From contig JAKCPI010008027.1 in assembly GCA_023213315.1 (NCBI GenBank), forward strand, positions 1-64,000: a stretch of DNA of 64,000 nt, read 5' to 3'. The notes under the pieces were generated by a model that was not told where the DNA came from, did no database searches, and saw nothing but the letters and a program-made list of their open reading frames with translations. This DNA is from Euborellia annulipes. Taxonomy: Eukaryota > Arthropoda > Insecta > Dermaptera > Anisolabididae. Positions 12,601 through 21,735 of the stretch are shown here, in pieces. The position numbers were made by a program, and so were the translations under genes. Each line of letters starts with the position of its first letter. The stretch's first letter is position 1.

Positions 12601-15600
12601 TGATATTTATATATAGGTACATGAAATTTATAGCACATGAGGAAAATTGTTTGTTTTTTTTTTCGTTTTTTGGCTCTCCTGAAAAGTAGCATTTGTCCTT
12701 TACGACCTTTTAATTTTCAAGTATCGATATATTTAGTTTCCGACAGTACGGTACATTTTTTTTTTTTTTTTTTTTTAAACATTCACACTTTTTCTCATTC
12801 ACACTCACAATCACACACACATTCACACAGTATTTTCGGCAACTTAGGCCATTTAAGACTTTAGACGATAACCGTTATTTATTATTATACATATTGGGGT
12901 CCAGGCATTCTTATATAAGCCATTTGGTATCCAAATGCCTTATATAAAATCATCGGACTGCCTGGGGTCCGAACCCGCGACGTTTGGTATACGAGGTTAG
13001 CACGCTAACCTCTACGCCATGCCCCGAGGGCGTACGGTACATTAGAATTCAAGATGTAAAATTTATAAACATGGAAAAATATTTTGTTGCCATAGCAACT
13101 ATTTCTCCTATCTTTCCTATGAAGTACAAGAGTAAAGTGGCCTTCAGAAGATTTCAATGGCAAAAAAGTACTACTACTCTTTGGTCGATTTTAATCAAAA
13201 GCTTATTTTCCGCCTCAGGGGGGTGCCGAACTTAAATATAAAATAAGTTGAAGAGAAATTGCTGTTGATGTTATGGAATGGAAAAGGGCAAGTACAGGTG
13301 CAGCAAATAAAGAGAGCCTTTGAATGCCAAATGCCGAAAAGGAGACGTTTCGGACAAAATTATCTTATAGACTCTCACAGAACATTGACACTCGCCTGTT
13401 TTTATAACAAAATATACATGTGCACAAATTCGTGCCACGACAACAATGACAACTTTGTGCCTAATTAATTTATAAGCCAACGAGGACTGAGGATGGACAA
13501 ATAAAATTTTGTCGGAAACGTCTCCTTTTCGGCATTTGGCGTCCAAAGGCTCTCTTTATTTGCTGCACCTGTACTTGCTCTTTTCCATCCCTTAAATATA
13601 AAATTTAATCTCAGTATAATCATAAAATATTTTTTACATATTGCAATAATCTTTGTGCCGATGGCCTCGAGTCTAATAAAAATCTGCCTTTGTCATTAAA
13701 GTTCAAAAGAACAAAGGAAAAAAAAAAACCATCCAACGACAATTTAATTTAATCAATCGATAAGAGTTCAATTCACTAGGGTCAAATTTATTGTCCTACC
13801 ATGACATCCTTTTAATGTTAAAAGCATTTTAAAAGTTATCGTAGGTCATTTTAAATAGGTAGATGTTAAAACATCATATCATAGGTATTTTGCCAACAAT
13901 GATCACCCTTTTAATTTCATTTGGTTCTGTTGTAGGTTTTGGCGTTTTTATATGGACTACTCTGCTTGGCCATTGCATTTGCTGCTCAATATCTTGGCGG
14001 AATTTTACAAGCATCACTGACTATCTTTGGTGTTGTCGGTGGTCCACTCCTTGCTTTATTTACTTTAGGAATGTTTACTGTCAGATCTAACCAAACGGGG
14101 ACTCTTATTGGACTCATCATAGGTAAGAAATTATTTTTATTATGATTATAATATTTTTCACTATCAAAAGACCTAAGCAGGGTGATTAAAAAAACACTTT
14201 TAGATTTTGACCAGGGCACAAGGGCGGATACAAGGGGGGGGGAGATAAAGGGGGTAATTACCCCCCCCCCCCCCTCCCCCGAGAAACTCCTATGGATCCG
14301 CTTTTGCAAGGCACTGGTCAAAAGTGGTTAAAACACAGAACACTAAAAGAAAGTTTTATAACTTTCAACTTTTAATTGAAACTATTGGTCCGAAATTCCT
14401 GTAAATATAAAATTTATGTGTAGTTATTTTTTTGTCCAGCCTGACTGCCGGTCACATGTTGCCAAATTGTATTACGAATAAAAAAAGATATAAGCCTATA
14501 TATGTATTAAAATCTGATAAAAATTTAAATAAATTTAAAATCTATATACCGTATATGTGTATTTACAAATAACGCAAATCGAATTGGGTATAGGAGACTT
14601 TGCAGCCAAGGAATTAAATAAAAAACTTTTATTTAATTATTAACCGTCGACGTTTCGGTCGCAAATCACGACCTTCCTCAGGAAGATTAATTGTTAGAAT
14701 ACAAGGTTGATTTGCGACCGAAACGTCGACGGTTAATAATTAAATAAAAGTTTTTTATTTAATTCCTTGGCTGCAAAGTCTCCTATACCCAATTCAAAGT
14801 CGACAGACACTTCTCTTCACTAATAACGAATATCGTTTAAAGTCTTAAATGGCTTAAGTTGCCGAAAAGACTGTGTGCATGGGTGTGTGAATGGGAAAAA
14901 GTGTGAGTGTTTTTTTATTAAAAAAAAAAAAAAAAAACATTTTAATTATAGTACTTGTACGTAAAAATATTTGGGCTGAATTTTAGAAAAATCCAGGATC
15001 TAAATGTTCTCAGATGCCTAAAAAAAAAATAAATTTATATACTTTTTATATATGTAGAATTCTATTGAATCGATAAAGATTTTCGGTTGGACATAGCTGT
15101 AATAAATAATGTATATTTGTATTTTTTTAATAAAAAAATATAGATTAACCCTTTTTTTCTAAATTTTCAGGCCTAAGCTTCTCCTTATGGCTCGGTTTTG
15201 CTGGACCAAAGCCTCCACCTCGATTTTTACCCCTTTCAACAAGCGGTTGTCCAGCAAACCTTAATATTACAATAACAACGTCATCAACGCCTTCTATAGA
15301 TTATTCCAACATTCCATATCTTCTTAAGATCTCATATTTGTGGTACGTATTTATTTGATTTGCTCATCTCACACCAGATTTGTTAAATTTCTTGAAATGT
15401 TTTCAGGTATGTGGTTCTCTCGTTCTTAGTTACATTCCTTATCGGCTATCTAGCGAGTGTTATTTATTCGAGTATATGGCCTGGAAAACAACCCTCCGAT
15501 CCACGATTATATTCACCTTTAGTTCGCCGATGGTTGGTGGGAAATAGAGAGAGAGACTCTGAAATCCTCCGTTCGGGATCACCGACAATTGAAAGCAATC

Positions 15601-15659
15601 TGGACCAAATGGACGGGAAACCGAAAACAAGCGACTTACAACTCAAAGAACGCCTCTAA
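692..15659 (+). CDS. Sodium-coupled solute symporter, SLC5 family (SMCT/SMVT-like), 3' part, six exons
   Basis: Exons 692-807, 7866-8004, 11032-11373, 13936-14122, 15171-15342 and 15407-15659 (TAA) join in one frame and give the last 402 residues of a Na+-driven plasma-membrane symporter. Every junction has GT-AG ends, and the reading frame aligns residue for residue with the complete paralogue at 31604. Conserved segments are GGRIEF, NQAQVQR, CDPL followed by DQLMPLFVMD, the TM helix SGSLSTVSSALNSLSAVT carrying the hydroxyl residues tied to Na+ binding in the family, and GGPLLALFTLGMF. About 190 N-terminal residues (the first TM helices) lie before the window. The C-terminal tail is long and hydrophilic. 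Introns are large (7.1, 3.0, 2.6 and 1.0 kb) because they hold transposons; the last is 64 bp. SLC5A5/6/8/12-like substrates (monocarboxylates, vitamins, iodide) cannot be told apart here. Confidence 0.92.
941..2155 (-). repeat. Family A repeat copy, split by a palindromic insertion
   Basis: Family A is the commonest repeat of the window. One end carries the imperfect hairpin TACTTTCTCT...AGAGAAAGTA followed by GTATTGGATTC. The other end carries a larger hairpin bounded by AAATCTGGTGTGAC and GTCACACCAGATTT. Full copies are about 0.65-0.7 kb and have no convincing coding capacity. Here the halves lie at 941-1150 and 1789-2155, on either side of the palindrome at 1151-1788. Confidence 0.7.
1151..1788. 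repeat. Near-perfect 0.64-kb palindrome with outward hammerhead-like motifs
   Basis: Arms of about 310 bp (1151-1460 and 1480-1788) are near-identical inverted copies around a 19-bp centre. Each arm holds the motif CTGAAGA, T, a hairpin closed by GGA/TCC, then GAAATATTT. It lies at 1685-1719 on the plus strand and 1221-1255 on the minus strand, both running outward. The element sits inside a family A copy in an SLC5 intron. Confidence 0.85.
2176..2447 (-). pseudogene. Fossil mariner-type transposase, C-terminal part (copy 1)
   Basis: The minus strand encodes a mariner-like C-terminal signature: SPDLAPLDYHLFLH, then FFADGLQKL, close to the family's YSPDLAPSDYHLF and DGIQKL motifs. Residues between the two are deleted and the frame is broken near the end, so this is a dead fragment. 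It lies head to head with the copy at 2448-2760. The two form an inverted repeat of mariner 3' ends whose outer flanks are also complementary. Confidence 0.75.
2448..2760 (+). pseudogene. Fossil mariner-type transposase, C-terminal part (copy 2)
   Basis: The plus strand reads SSDYHLFLHMK, then an in-frame stop, and after a frame change DGLQKWSRY and GGHYVEK followed by a stop. The last is the standard mariner transposase C-terminus. Frameshifts and a stop make it inactive. It is the inverted partner of the 2176-2447 fragment; the shared outer sequence around 2176 and 2750 shows that both derive from the same element type. Confidence 0.78.
3355..3487 (-). repeat. tRNA-derived SINE (family S1), partial
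   Basis: On the minus strand this reads as a tRNA-like head: A box near TGGTGTAGTTGG, B box GGTTCGTATCC. It is followed by the S1 body containing the hairpin around CCATTTGGATACCAAATGG. The tail is missing. Confidence 0.65.
3694..3949 (-). repeat. tRNA-derived SINE (family S1), near full length
   Basis: Minus-strand SINE with tRNA-like head, the S1 body, the segment GAAAAGACTGTGTG, a TG-rich stretch and a terminal A-run (seen as T-run at about 3694-3706 on the plus strand). This order matches the TSD-bounded copy at 12757-13032. Confidence 0.72.
3950..6345. other. Intronic AT-rich stretch with minor repeats
   Basis: No exon is visible. Around 4907-5050 the sequence begins with GGCATTCCCAAAC and ends with TTTGGGAAGCAATGCC, which resembles the terminal inverted repeats of hAT-type MITEs. 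A GTTTT/AAAAC-rich tandem array lies at 5335-5640. Confidence 0.4.
5335..5640. repeat. Imperfect tandem array of self-complementary CGTTTT units
   Basis: Two long units share GTGTGCGTTGGCAATGAGC and are separated and bordered by several AAAACGTTTTG-type palindromes. Many short segments pair with each other, so the array could fold into alternative hairpins. No coding sense is apparent. Confidence 0.55.
6347..6465. repeat. Small palindromic element with decayed hammerhead-like motif
   Basis: Arms of 34 bp (6347-6380 and 6432-6465) starting GGGAATTTTTAATTATAGAC flank a short centre. The minus strand between them reads TTGAGAAGCAGTC then GAAACGTTG, a degraded version of the motif seen intact in the other palindromes. 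Confidence 0.6.
6645..7225 (+). repeat. tRNA-derived SINE family S2, with a nested S1 tail fragment
   Basis: Plus-strand SINE with a tRNA-like head (B-box-like TGTTCAAATCCTG), the body CAGTGATGCATTCTTCGAAAGG and a terminus CCCGATAGGAATTTC. It matches the copy at 34505-35020 along its length. At about 6819-6920 it is interrupted by an S1 SINE tail flanked by ATCCCGT on both sides; the other copy is uninterrupted at exactly this point. Confidence 0.75.
8135..8283 (+). repeat. tRNA-derived SINE head (family S3)
   Basis: The segment has an A-box-like run TATATCTCAGTAGAGAC at about 8150 and a B box GGGTTCGAACTC at 8198-8209 with tRNA-like spacing. It abuts the palindrome that starts at 8284. Confidence 0.5.
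8284..8820. repeat. Palindromic element, 0.54 kb, with hammerhead-like motifs
   Basis: Arms 8284-8532 and 8580-8820 are inverted copies starting ATTGTAAAAGGAGCAGGAGG. The right arm has CTGATGA, T, GGTC, loop, GACC and then GGAAC at 8670-8697; the left arm has the mirrored form at 8405-8434. GAAAC has mutated to GGAAC, so this pair is probably inactive. Confidence 0.75.
8894..9819. repeat. Composite palindromic element with nested insertions and hammerhead-like motifs
   Basis: Outer arms (8894-9112 and 9624-9819) begin AATTGGAAAAAGG. Outward motifs lie at 8969-9001 (minus; CTGAAGA ... GAAACGTT) and 9711-9743 (plus; CTGAGGT ... GAAACATC). The two mutated stem II versions together suggest an ancestral GGGTGC/GCACCC stem. 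Between the arms are a second palindrome (about 9118-9222) and a TA-flanked MITE at 9352-9558. Confidence 0.7.
9352..9558. mobile_element. TA-flanked palindromic MITE (family M1)
   Basis: The terminal inverted repeat CAGTGAGGGACAATATTAAG and its complement bound a ~207-bp, nearly fully palindromic element flanked by TA (9350-9351 and 9559-9560). TA target and terminus are typical of Tc1/mariner-type non-autonomous elements. Copies recur at 52155-52364 and 59564-59773. Confidence 0.82.
10256..10446. repeat. Palindromic element with degraded hammerhead-like core
   Basis: Arms 10256-10320 and 10385-10446 carry complementary GCAGGATAAATAAAAGGC. The left arm read on the minus strand contains an AGTCG/CGACT hairpin followed by GAAACGTCC, but CTGANGA is not preserved. 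Confidence 0.6.
10778..10972. mobile_element. Short inverted-repeat element (MITE-like)
   Basis: A 23-bp terminal repeat starting GAATAAGTGGTTAAGTCG at 10778 returns as its complement at 10950-10972, bounding about 195 bp without coding sequence. No clear target duplication was found. Confidence 0.55.
11896..12729. mobile_element. Foldback element inserted in family A
   Basis: The ends are complementary (TATCGATACTTG at the left, its inverse at 12718-12729) and the pairing continues inward for about 40 bp. The element holds no recognised coding sequence but carries the Tigger-like MITE at 12057-12324. Confidence 0.65.
12057..12324. mobile_element. Tigger/pogo-like MITE
   Basis: The left end CAGTAGAACCTCGCTTAGCG and the inverted right end (complement of CAATGGAACCTCTCTTAACG) with TA on both sides fit the pogo/Tigger pattern. 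The 268-bp interior repeats CGCATAACGAG-like words and has no transposase. Confidence 0.75.
12757..13032 (-). repeat. tRNA-derived SINE S1, full length with target duplication
   Basis: The insertion is flanked by TACGGTACAT on both sides (12747-12756 and 13033-13042). On the minus strand it starts with a tRNA-like head (GGCGTAGAGGTTAGCGTGC, B box GGGTTCGGACCC) and ends in an A-rich tail. This is the best-defined copy and sets the family's boundaries. Confidence 0.85.
13272..13593. repeat. Palindromic element with hammerhead-like motif
   Basis: Arms 13272-13361 and 13505-13593 begin ATGGAATGGAAAAGGGCAAG. At 13487-13522 (plus) the motif is CTGAGGA, T, a stem GACAAA/TTTGTC, GGAAACGTC; the flanking GAGGA and TCCTT pair as stem I. 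The left arm keeps only the GAAACGTC side. Confidence 0.72.
14207..14326. mobile_element. Short inverted-repeat element with long C run
   Basis: CAGGGCACAAGGGCGGATAC at the left and the complement of CAGTGCCTTGCAAAAGCGG at the right bound about 120 bp containing G and C homopolymer runs. Related G/C-run elements recur at 16535 and 18677. Confidence 0.6.
14581..14795. repeat. Palindromic element with an intact hammerhead-like fold
   Basis: Arms 14581-14668 and 14708-14795 start GAATTGGGTATAGGAG. On the minus strand at 14649-14681 lies CTGAGGA, A, stem II GGTCG/CGACC with a 7-nt loop, GAAA and CGTC. Stem I is formed by ATTAATCTTC (14682-14691) with GACGGTTAAT (14639-14648), ten positions with one mismatch. 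The right arm retains only the 3' half of the motif. Confidence 0.8.
14821..14938 (+). repeat. SINE S1 tail with A-run
   Basis: The plus strand carries the S1 body end GTTGCCGAAAAGACTGTGTG, GTGTGAATGGGAAAAAGTG and a terminal poly(A). The head is missing. Confidence 0.65.
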
Positions 15660-16092
15660 TCCAAACAAGTAAGAATTTATAAAATTTCTTTTTTATTAAT
15701 TTATTATAGAAAATCCACTTTTATATATTTATTTCAACTTGGCCTTGTTTATTTTCTTTTAATCCTTTTTGGGTCAAGGTTCGAAGAAAGGGAATCCACC
15801 TCTTATTTATCAAGTACGTACGCGGAAAATAGATTAAAATTAAATTTTTTGAAGTAGTTAATTGAAAGCCGAAAGTGAAACATCACGGGAAAAAATTAAA
15901 TTCTTTTAGGCTTTTTTTTATTGATGAGTCGTAAGCCATGCAGTTTCTGTTAAACATATATATGCATATAATTTTTGAGAGTTTTGATATTTTAAAGAGC
16001 CGTGCTTGGTGAATTTATGCACGTGCCTAAAGGTAAGCTTATTTGCATTTTAACTAAACATATTGGATATTTTAGTTCCAAAATTAATGGTA

Positions 16093-16203
16093 TAGCGAGC
16101 GCCACAATAAAGTTCTCACCTGGGAGCTAGGGCCTTGAACATATGGTGAAATAATTTTAATGACCGAAAAGGTAAAATAAAATCTTAATTGTGGCGCTCG
16201 CTG
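16093..16203. mobile_element. TA-flanked MITE (family M2)
   Basis: The inverted repeat GCGAGCGCCACAAT lies at both ends, TA flanks both sides and the interior is about 110 bp with GACCGAAAAGGTAAAATAAA. A longer relative lies at 23331-23545. Confidence 0.75.
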
Positions 16204-16370
16204 TACAAATACAGAAAAACTTGACTAGAGATATTTTTGAATTTCTGGAAAACCTACTCTCCCCTGGCTGGTATGGTATTTAGCAATTAAATCTCATTTA
16301 ACTTTCTTTCTACCGCCTAATCACCGATTTCTTATTAAAACTCCCAAGTTAACACATCAAATTATATATA

Positions 16371-17007
16371 CAGTAGAGTCTTGCTAATCCGCACTTCGAT
16401 ACTCCGGCGTTCTGGCTAATCCGGCATGTTAAAAAAACACTTCTTCGGGATATTGAAGCAAAAAAAGGGATAATTTAAGTTAACAAAATGTCATTACAGA
16501 TTTTTTCAAAAGATAAATATTATTATAATGCATTCAAGGGGGACCAGAGGTGTTTGTCGGGGGGGGGGGGGGTAATCTAGTGTGACTGGTCGCACAACAC
16601 AATTTTTTCTTAATTTCGGTAATTTAAAGGCTCATTCTGTACTTGTTTGCCAGAATATAAATACAAATAAAATTTTTAAGTATTAATATGTAAAATTTTA
16701 CAACAAAAATTTTTTTGCGAAAAAAAGTATTTTTTTTTAATTCTCGGGGGGGGGGGGGTAATTACCCTTTTACCCCCCCTCCCCCCCTCTTGTATCCACC
16801 CTTGAATGCATTTTATTAAATGTTTCGGGTTTTCTTTCTTACGATGAAAATGCATGAACATGTTAATTGATTGTTAATGGGCATACATTTCTATTTTTTT
16901 CCCCTTTTGAGGACTGGTGCAGGTCGTAAAAAATTTATTTATTTTTTTATTTATTTAATCCGGCATAGGCCCGGTCCCGTTTAGGCCGGATTAGCAAGAC
17001 TTTACTT
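16371..17007. mobile_element. Tigger/pogo-like MITE with nested hAT-type element
   Basis: CAGTAGAGTCTTGCTAATCC at the left and the complement of GGATTAGCAAGACTTTACT at the right, flanked by TA. It is interrupted at 16535-16804 by a hAT-type MITE, so it was inserted first. Confidence 0.72.
16535..16804. mobile_element. hAT-type MITE with G/C runs and 8-bp TSD
   Basis: AATGCATT occurs exactly at 16527-16534 and 16805-16812. The termini CAAGGGGGACCAG and the complement of GTATCCACCCTTG are inverted. Long G and C runs lie inside. Confidence 0.8.
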
Positions 17008-18096
17008 TAATTCAAATATTTTAATCTGATAATGATTGAGCTCTTCCTTCGAAACGTTGTCAAAAATATTCAAAGCCAAAAGAAAAACATTTCTTTTTCG
17101 ATTTATTTAATTTGTTGTTAGAGGAAATGGGAGAGTGTTACACATTCGATTAAGACGTCACGAGTGCTAGAATACAAATCGCATAAATTTCAATTCGCCA
17201 ATAAAAGAAAATTGACGCAGATCTGGAGGAGAGTTTTCTGGAGAGCTTGTTTTGTTTAATACTTGATAATATCTAGTTGAAACTGGATCTAACTTCTTAC
17301 AAAAAATAAATTTTTATTATATTCAGGGATTTCCAGCTTACTTGTTTTTTGTTTTTTTTTTTAACAAAAGGTGTAAATTTTTTTTTTTTTTTTGAATTTA
17401 GAATATATAATTTTATGTGAAATTAGATCTAAAGCAAAAAATAATCTCAATCGAGTTGTTTGTAAACATCGAATTTGCAATAGAATTTTTTTCTTTAGCG
17501 ATTAATTTCAATTTTTCTTTTGATCAGACGTCTTCTTTGTCCCCAAATGGGGATGTATATGACAGAATATTTGATTTTCAAATTTTTTTCGTTAAATTTC
17601 GAAAATTTTCCTTTCAATTAATGCTGTACTCTCCTTGTTACGTTTGCTTTAGTATTTTATTCAAAGTAAAAAATAAATCGTATTGAACATAAAATTTCTT
17701 TTGATTACCAAACTTGCTTATTTTTTCTAATAAAATTCTTCTATACCTTGATCCCTAACAAATACTAGACTCGATTACACGCGCATAGCTAGGAGTAAAC
17801 AATGGGTACCCCGGACACTAATTTATGCAAATTTTTTCTTAACCGTTAAGAAATTTTTCAAGTGTTTCTTAAACAAACTGCCAGACATAAACATTACGTT
17901 TGTTTTATTCTATTGTATATACCGTTTCAAAACTTTTATTTTCTATTTTATTTAAAAACAAATATCAAATTTTGTAAGAGTTGAACATTTCATTTGCCTT
18001 TATTATCGGAACTAGGGTCTTTAGAGCCAGTTTTTTCACTCCAGGTCAAGTAACAAATTTAACCAAATTCTCCTTAAGTGGTGTTGCTGAAGTTGG

Positions 18097-18414
18097 TTTA
18101 TTTGAGAAAGAAAACGCTATATTTTCAGCAATTTTTTATTAGTTAGCAAGGCAATAATTCCAAATATTTCGGAGACCTATCGGAACTCCTTCTTCAGTAG
18201 ATTTCACCACATACGGCCCTTATCATATGATTAATAATTGCTGGTCATATAACATGGCCGCTTCCAAGCGTTTTAATTGTAAGGCCGTATGTGGTGAATG
18301 AGGTGAAATCCACTGAAGAAGGAGTGCTGATAGGTCTCCGAAATATTTGGAATTATTGCCTTGCTAACTAATAAAAAAATTGCTGAAAATATAGCGTTTT
18401 CTTTCTCAAATAAA
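18097..18414. repeat. Palindromic element with two outward hammerhead-like motifs
   Basis: Arms 18097-18220 and 18278-18414 begin TTTATTTGAGAAAG. Right-arm motif at 18313-18347 (plus): CTGAAGA, A, stem GGAG/CTCC, GAAATATTT, with flanking ATCCA and TGGA(A)T able to pair. The left arm carries the same on the minus strand at 18162-18197. Confidence 0.8.
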
Positions 18415-18676
18415 TTTAACCAAAGTTAGATAGGAATAATAAACAGTTACTTAGCAGGGGCGTATATAAGATTTTTTTTCGGGGTAGGGTTGGGGGGGGG
18501 AGGCAAACTCATATTTTAAAAGATCCTCCTCCCCTATACACAAAAATATTTTTAAAATATCGTATATCCCTAAGCGCCGAGGGGCCCGATCCGAGTCCTC
18601 TCAAAGATAAAAGTTTTATTTAAAAAAATGCTTATACAGTATATTAACATATTTCTATATTTTTATAACTTTTATT

Positions 18677-18946
18677 CAAGGACGAATCCTGAGGAGTTTT
18701 TCGGGAGGGATGGGAGGGGATGTGTTAGTAAAGAATTCACGAGGGGGTGACTGGTGTGACTGATCGCACAACACACAACTTTCTCTTACTTTCGGTAATA
18801 TAAAGTTTTTACCAGCATATATGTACAAATCAAAAATTAATTTGTAAAATTTTATATTGAAAACCAAGAAAAATATTTTACTTAAATCTCGGGTGGGGGT
18901 ACTCCCCTTAGCTCCCCCCCCTTTGTATCCTTTGTATTCACCCTTG
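18677..18946. mobile_element. G/C-run MITE, relative of the 16535 element
   Basis: Left end CAAGGACGAATCCTGAGG and right end complementary to CAAGGGTGAATACAAAGG bound about 270 bp, with a G-rich segment and a C-rich segment near the ends. No target duplication is preserved. Confidence 0.6.
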
Positions 18947-18949
18947 GTA

Positions 18950-19525
18950 GAGGCCGAGATAGCCATGAAATAATAATAATTACTAATTAGTCTACTAATC
19001 ATAGGCGCCGGAACTGGGGGGGCAAGGGTACATTGCCCCCCTGGCATCCTACAGGTGGGGGCAGAGGGGGGCAAAATTTCTTCTTTTATTCCATTTATTT
19101 TTAAAAATGATATATTTTTACTTTTGAAAAATAAAATCTTCTAAATTAAAAAAATCAAAAGAGTAAAAAATTCATTTTTTTTCAAATTTTTTCCAAAAAT
19201 TTTTGATAAAAACACTAGCAAATTTTTTAAAATTTTAATTTTATTAAAATTGTGATTTTATTTAAAATTTTTAAAGTTTTATGGTAGATTTGTTTTTGTT
19301 TTATACTATTTGAACATATTAAATTATTTTAATTTTCTAAAAAAAATTTTTGCCCCCCTGATTCAAATTCGTTCCGGCGCCCCTGCTACTAATTAACGTT
19401 TCGGTGCATTTATTATGCTCCATACACTTATCAAAGGACTGAAGATGGAGTATAATAAATGGACCGAAACGTTAATTAGTAGACTAATTAGTAATTATTA
19501 TTATTTCATGGCTTCCTCTACCTCT
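18950..19525. repeat. Palindromic element with hammerhead-like motif, split by a hAT-type MITE
   Basis: Outer arms carry ATAATAATTACTAATTAGTC and its complement (18970-18999 and 19460-19505). At 19439-19472 (plus) lies CTGAAGATGGAG ... ACCGAAACGTT; the left arm, read on the minus strand, shows a better stem II, GGAGCA/TGCACC. The MITE at 19000-19385 interrupts the left arm. Confidence 0.75.
19000..19385. mobile_element. hAT-type MITE with 8-bp TSD, nested
   Basis: CTACTAAT stands at 18992-18999 and again at 19386-19393. The termini (CATAGGCGCCGGAAC and the complement of CAGGGGCGCCGGAAC) are inverted. The interior is AT-rich with one G run and two C runs and no transposase. Confidence 0.85.
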
Positions 19526-20247
19526 ACACATTCTTTATAAAAAACGCGTTGTGTGCATCTTATTAGTTATTATTTGATCTAAGATTTGAAAATCAGGACT
19601 AGGAGTGAAGAAATCAGTCCTTAGAGATAAGCTACAACTAATTTAAAATTTTATGGATTTTTATTATAATTTTTTTTTTACATAGAACTTGCTAATTTCA
19701 CTATAAATATTCCCCATTTCTTTTGCGAACTTTATGAATGGTATAATAAATCTTCCTCGAAATGCTTTTTTTATTAACTGTTGCTTCTCCTTTTACATCT
19801 TAAATTTAAACCACAATAACTTTTTTTTTTTTTTAATTAAGCATTAGATCACTTTTCATAATACTGTTGTCTTTTATTGCAAATGTTACAGATGTAACTG
19901 TGATCTCTCAAATCATCTCATACGCATTCCTTAAATGTTTGTTTGGCGTGTAAATTAAATTAAATTATATTTGTTGTGAGGGATTTATTAAATGTTCAAT
20001 ATTTTTATCAATTTAATATCTTCTTAATTAAAAGATAAATACAATCTCTTAAGTCATCTTTGCATCATCTCATATACATACATATATACATGCACGTACA
20101 CACACACACTCACAAAAGAGCTGAATGAATGAGCAGAAATTCCTGATTGAACTCACTCAGACCAACCGGTTTGCAAACCCATTCTATTAGATACGCTCAT
20201 GTTTGGTTTAATCGAATCATTTCAGAGGGGGAAATAACAAAATCATT

Positions 20248-20530
20248 ATTAAGGGGCGCGCGTCTCGAGGTACTGATTTTCAAAGGTTGCAGCCACAATT
20301 TTGAAGCTATCAACCTCAAATTTTTTTAAATTTTTTATTTAAAATATCTACAATTTAGAATCCCTTTTTTGGATTTTCGAAATTTTTTTTTTTAGATTAA
20401 TCACATTTAATAAAAGATAATTTAAAAAAAAATCGGACAATACCTTTTAGATAATTAAATTAGTCATTGTGTTAAAAAATAATTAATTTTTTGCCTTTAA
20501 TTAATTTGCTGGAACCTTTCAAATGAAACC
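20248..20530 (+). repeat. Dispersed repeat R (two copies in window)
   Basis: The sequence starting GCGCGTCTCGAGGTACTGATT and ending near GCTGGAACCTTTC matches 27437-27720 in the same orientation with moderate divergence. It has no coding sense and no terminal repeats that I can see. Confidence 0.7.
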
Positions 20531-21574
20531 AAAATGCTTGTTTCCCTATAAGCAGAACTAACGCCATCTCTTGCCGCCTAGAGTAACCAGTTTCTGAATC
20601 GACTATTAACGGTTTTTCGCTTAAGTTTTGAAATTTCAAATTTCAACTGCCTTATACATTGTTTTGGTTTTTATATATACCTTTAGTGATTCATTTAAAA
20701 AAAATCTTCAACAAATAATGAAAATTTTCATATTGAAAAAAATAAAGAACATTTAATAAATCCCAAGTTTTTATAGGAAATACTTAAAAAATATATAAAA
20801 TAAATACTAGATGAGAAAGGGTTTTTAGATTTAGAGATTAAAAAAAAACCCTATAGCCTAAATATGATAAATATTATAGTTTTAATAATATTTATTTATA
20901 TTGCACAATGGGGGAAAATAGAATAGCTCACTTTGAACTCTCCATGGCGAAAATTTCAAGGATCAAATTTTTTAAAGCAAATATGCATGGTTCAAAAGTG
21001 GAATATTTTATTTTCATCCACTCTATAAAGTCTGGGGCCAGATTTACTTATAAATACGTCCTAATTTTTTTTTTTTTAATTTTTTGAAAAACAATGCGAC
21101 AATAAAAATAAAATATATTTTTCTATTAGACTCTATCATTTTATAGATGTCTAGTTTTTATTGTATTTATTTATTTTTTTTTTAATAAAAACATGTAATA
21201 TATTCTTAAAATTTACACAAAATAGGAGGAAAACTTTGTTTAAATATTTTAAATCATTTCTATTGTATATATACTCGAATTTTGTGGATCGAATAAATTC
21301 CAGAGACCTTGCAATAAGAGAATAATAGTGTTTTAGTAGTTAGTACAGCTCTCCTGGAGATTAATTTTGAAGCGCTGTCTTAACAAATTTTATTTAATCT
21401 CTTATTGGAAGGTCTTTTTGATGTGTTTCCATTAATTTTTTTATTACCGCGTGTGGCTGAAATCTATGATCTCGCAGCCGGCCAGATTCGACTCCCGGCG
21501 GCACACCCTCATTTTTTCGGATATATGAATTTAGATAAGTTGTGGCTGCTAAAGAATGTATGTAGAAAGCAGAT

Positions 21575-21735
21575 GCAGCCAAGAAAAAAATGCTCTGAAT
21601 GCTTTCAATATCAACTGCAAACGTTTCGGTTCATTTATGATGTACTGGCCTGAAGACGGCTTAATAAATGTACCGAAACGTTTCCAGTTGATTCATGAAG
21701 AATCATTCAGAGGATCTTTTTCTTGACTGCCTCGG
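21575..21735. repeat. Small palindromic element with hammerhead-like motif
   Basis: Arms around 21575-21637 and 21668-21735 share ACGTTTCGGT and the CAGCCAAGAAAAAA stretch. At 21650-21680 (plus): CTGAAGA, C, GGC...ACC, GAAACGTT; ACTGG before and CCAGT after can form stem I. Confidence 0.65.

Larger units (their letters stand above)
11800..13245 (+). repeat. Family A repeat, split by a foldback element and a SINE
   Basis: The hairpin end is at about 11800-11895. The copy resumes at 12730 with TATTTAGTTTCCGAC and runs to about 13245. It is interrupted by the 834-bp element at 11896-12729 and by the SINE at 12757-13032. Restoring both insertion points gives the standard family A order. Confidence 0.7.
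15660..18096. other. Intergenic, downstream of SLC5 gene A; transposons only
   Basis: Right after the stop a GTAAGA-type donor (15669) suggests a spliced 3' UTR is possible. The remainder holds the MITE at 16093 and the Tigger-like element at 16371; 17.0-18.1 kb is AT-rich and unremarkable. Confidence 0.5.

Noticed and set aside
13271..13546. Open frames on both strands at 13.3-13.5 kb
   Set aside because: They are the two readings of a palindrome; arms necessarily mirror each other.
17417..17686. 89-codon open frame in AT-rich DNA
   Set aside because: Composition-driven (Phe, Ile, Lys), no domain, no splice context.
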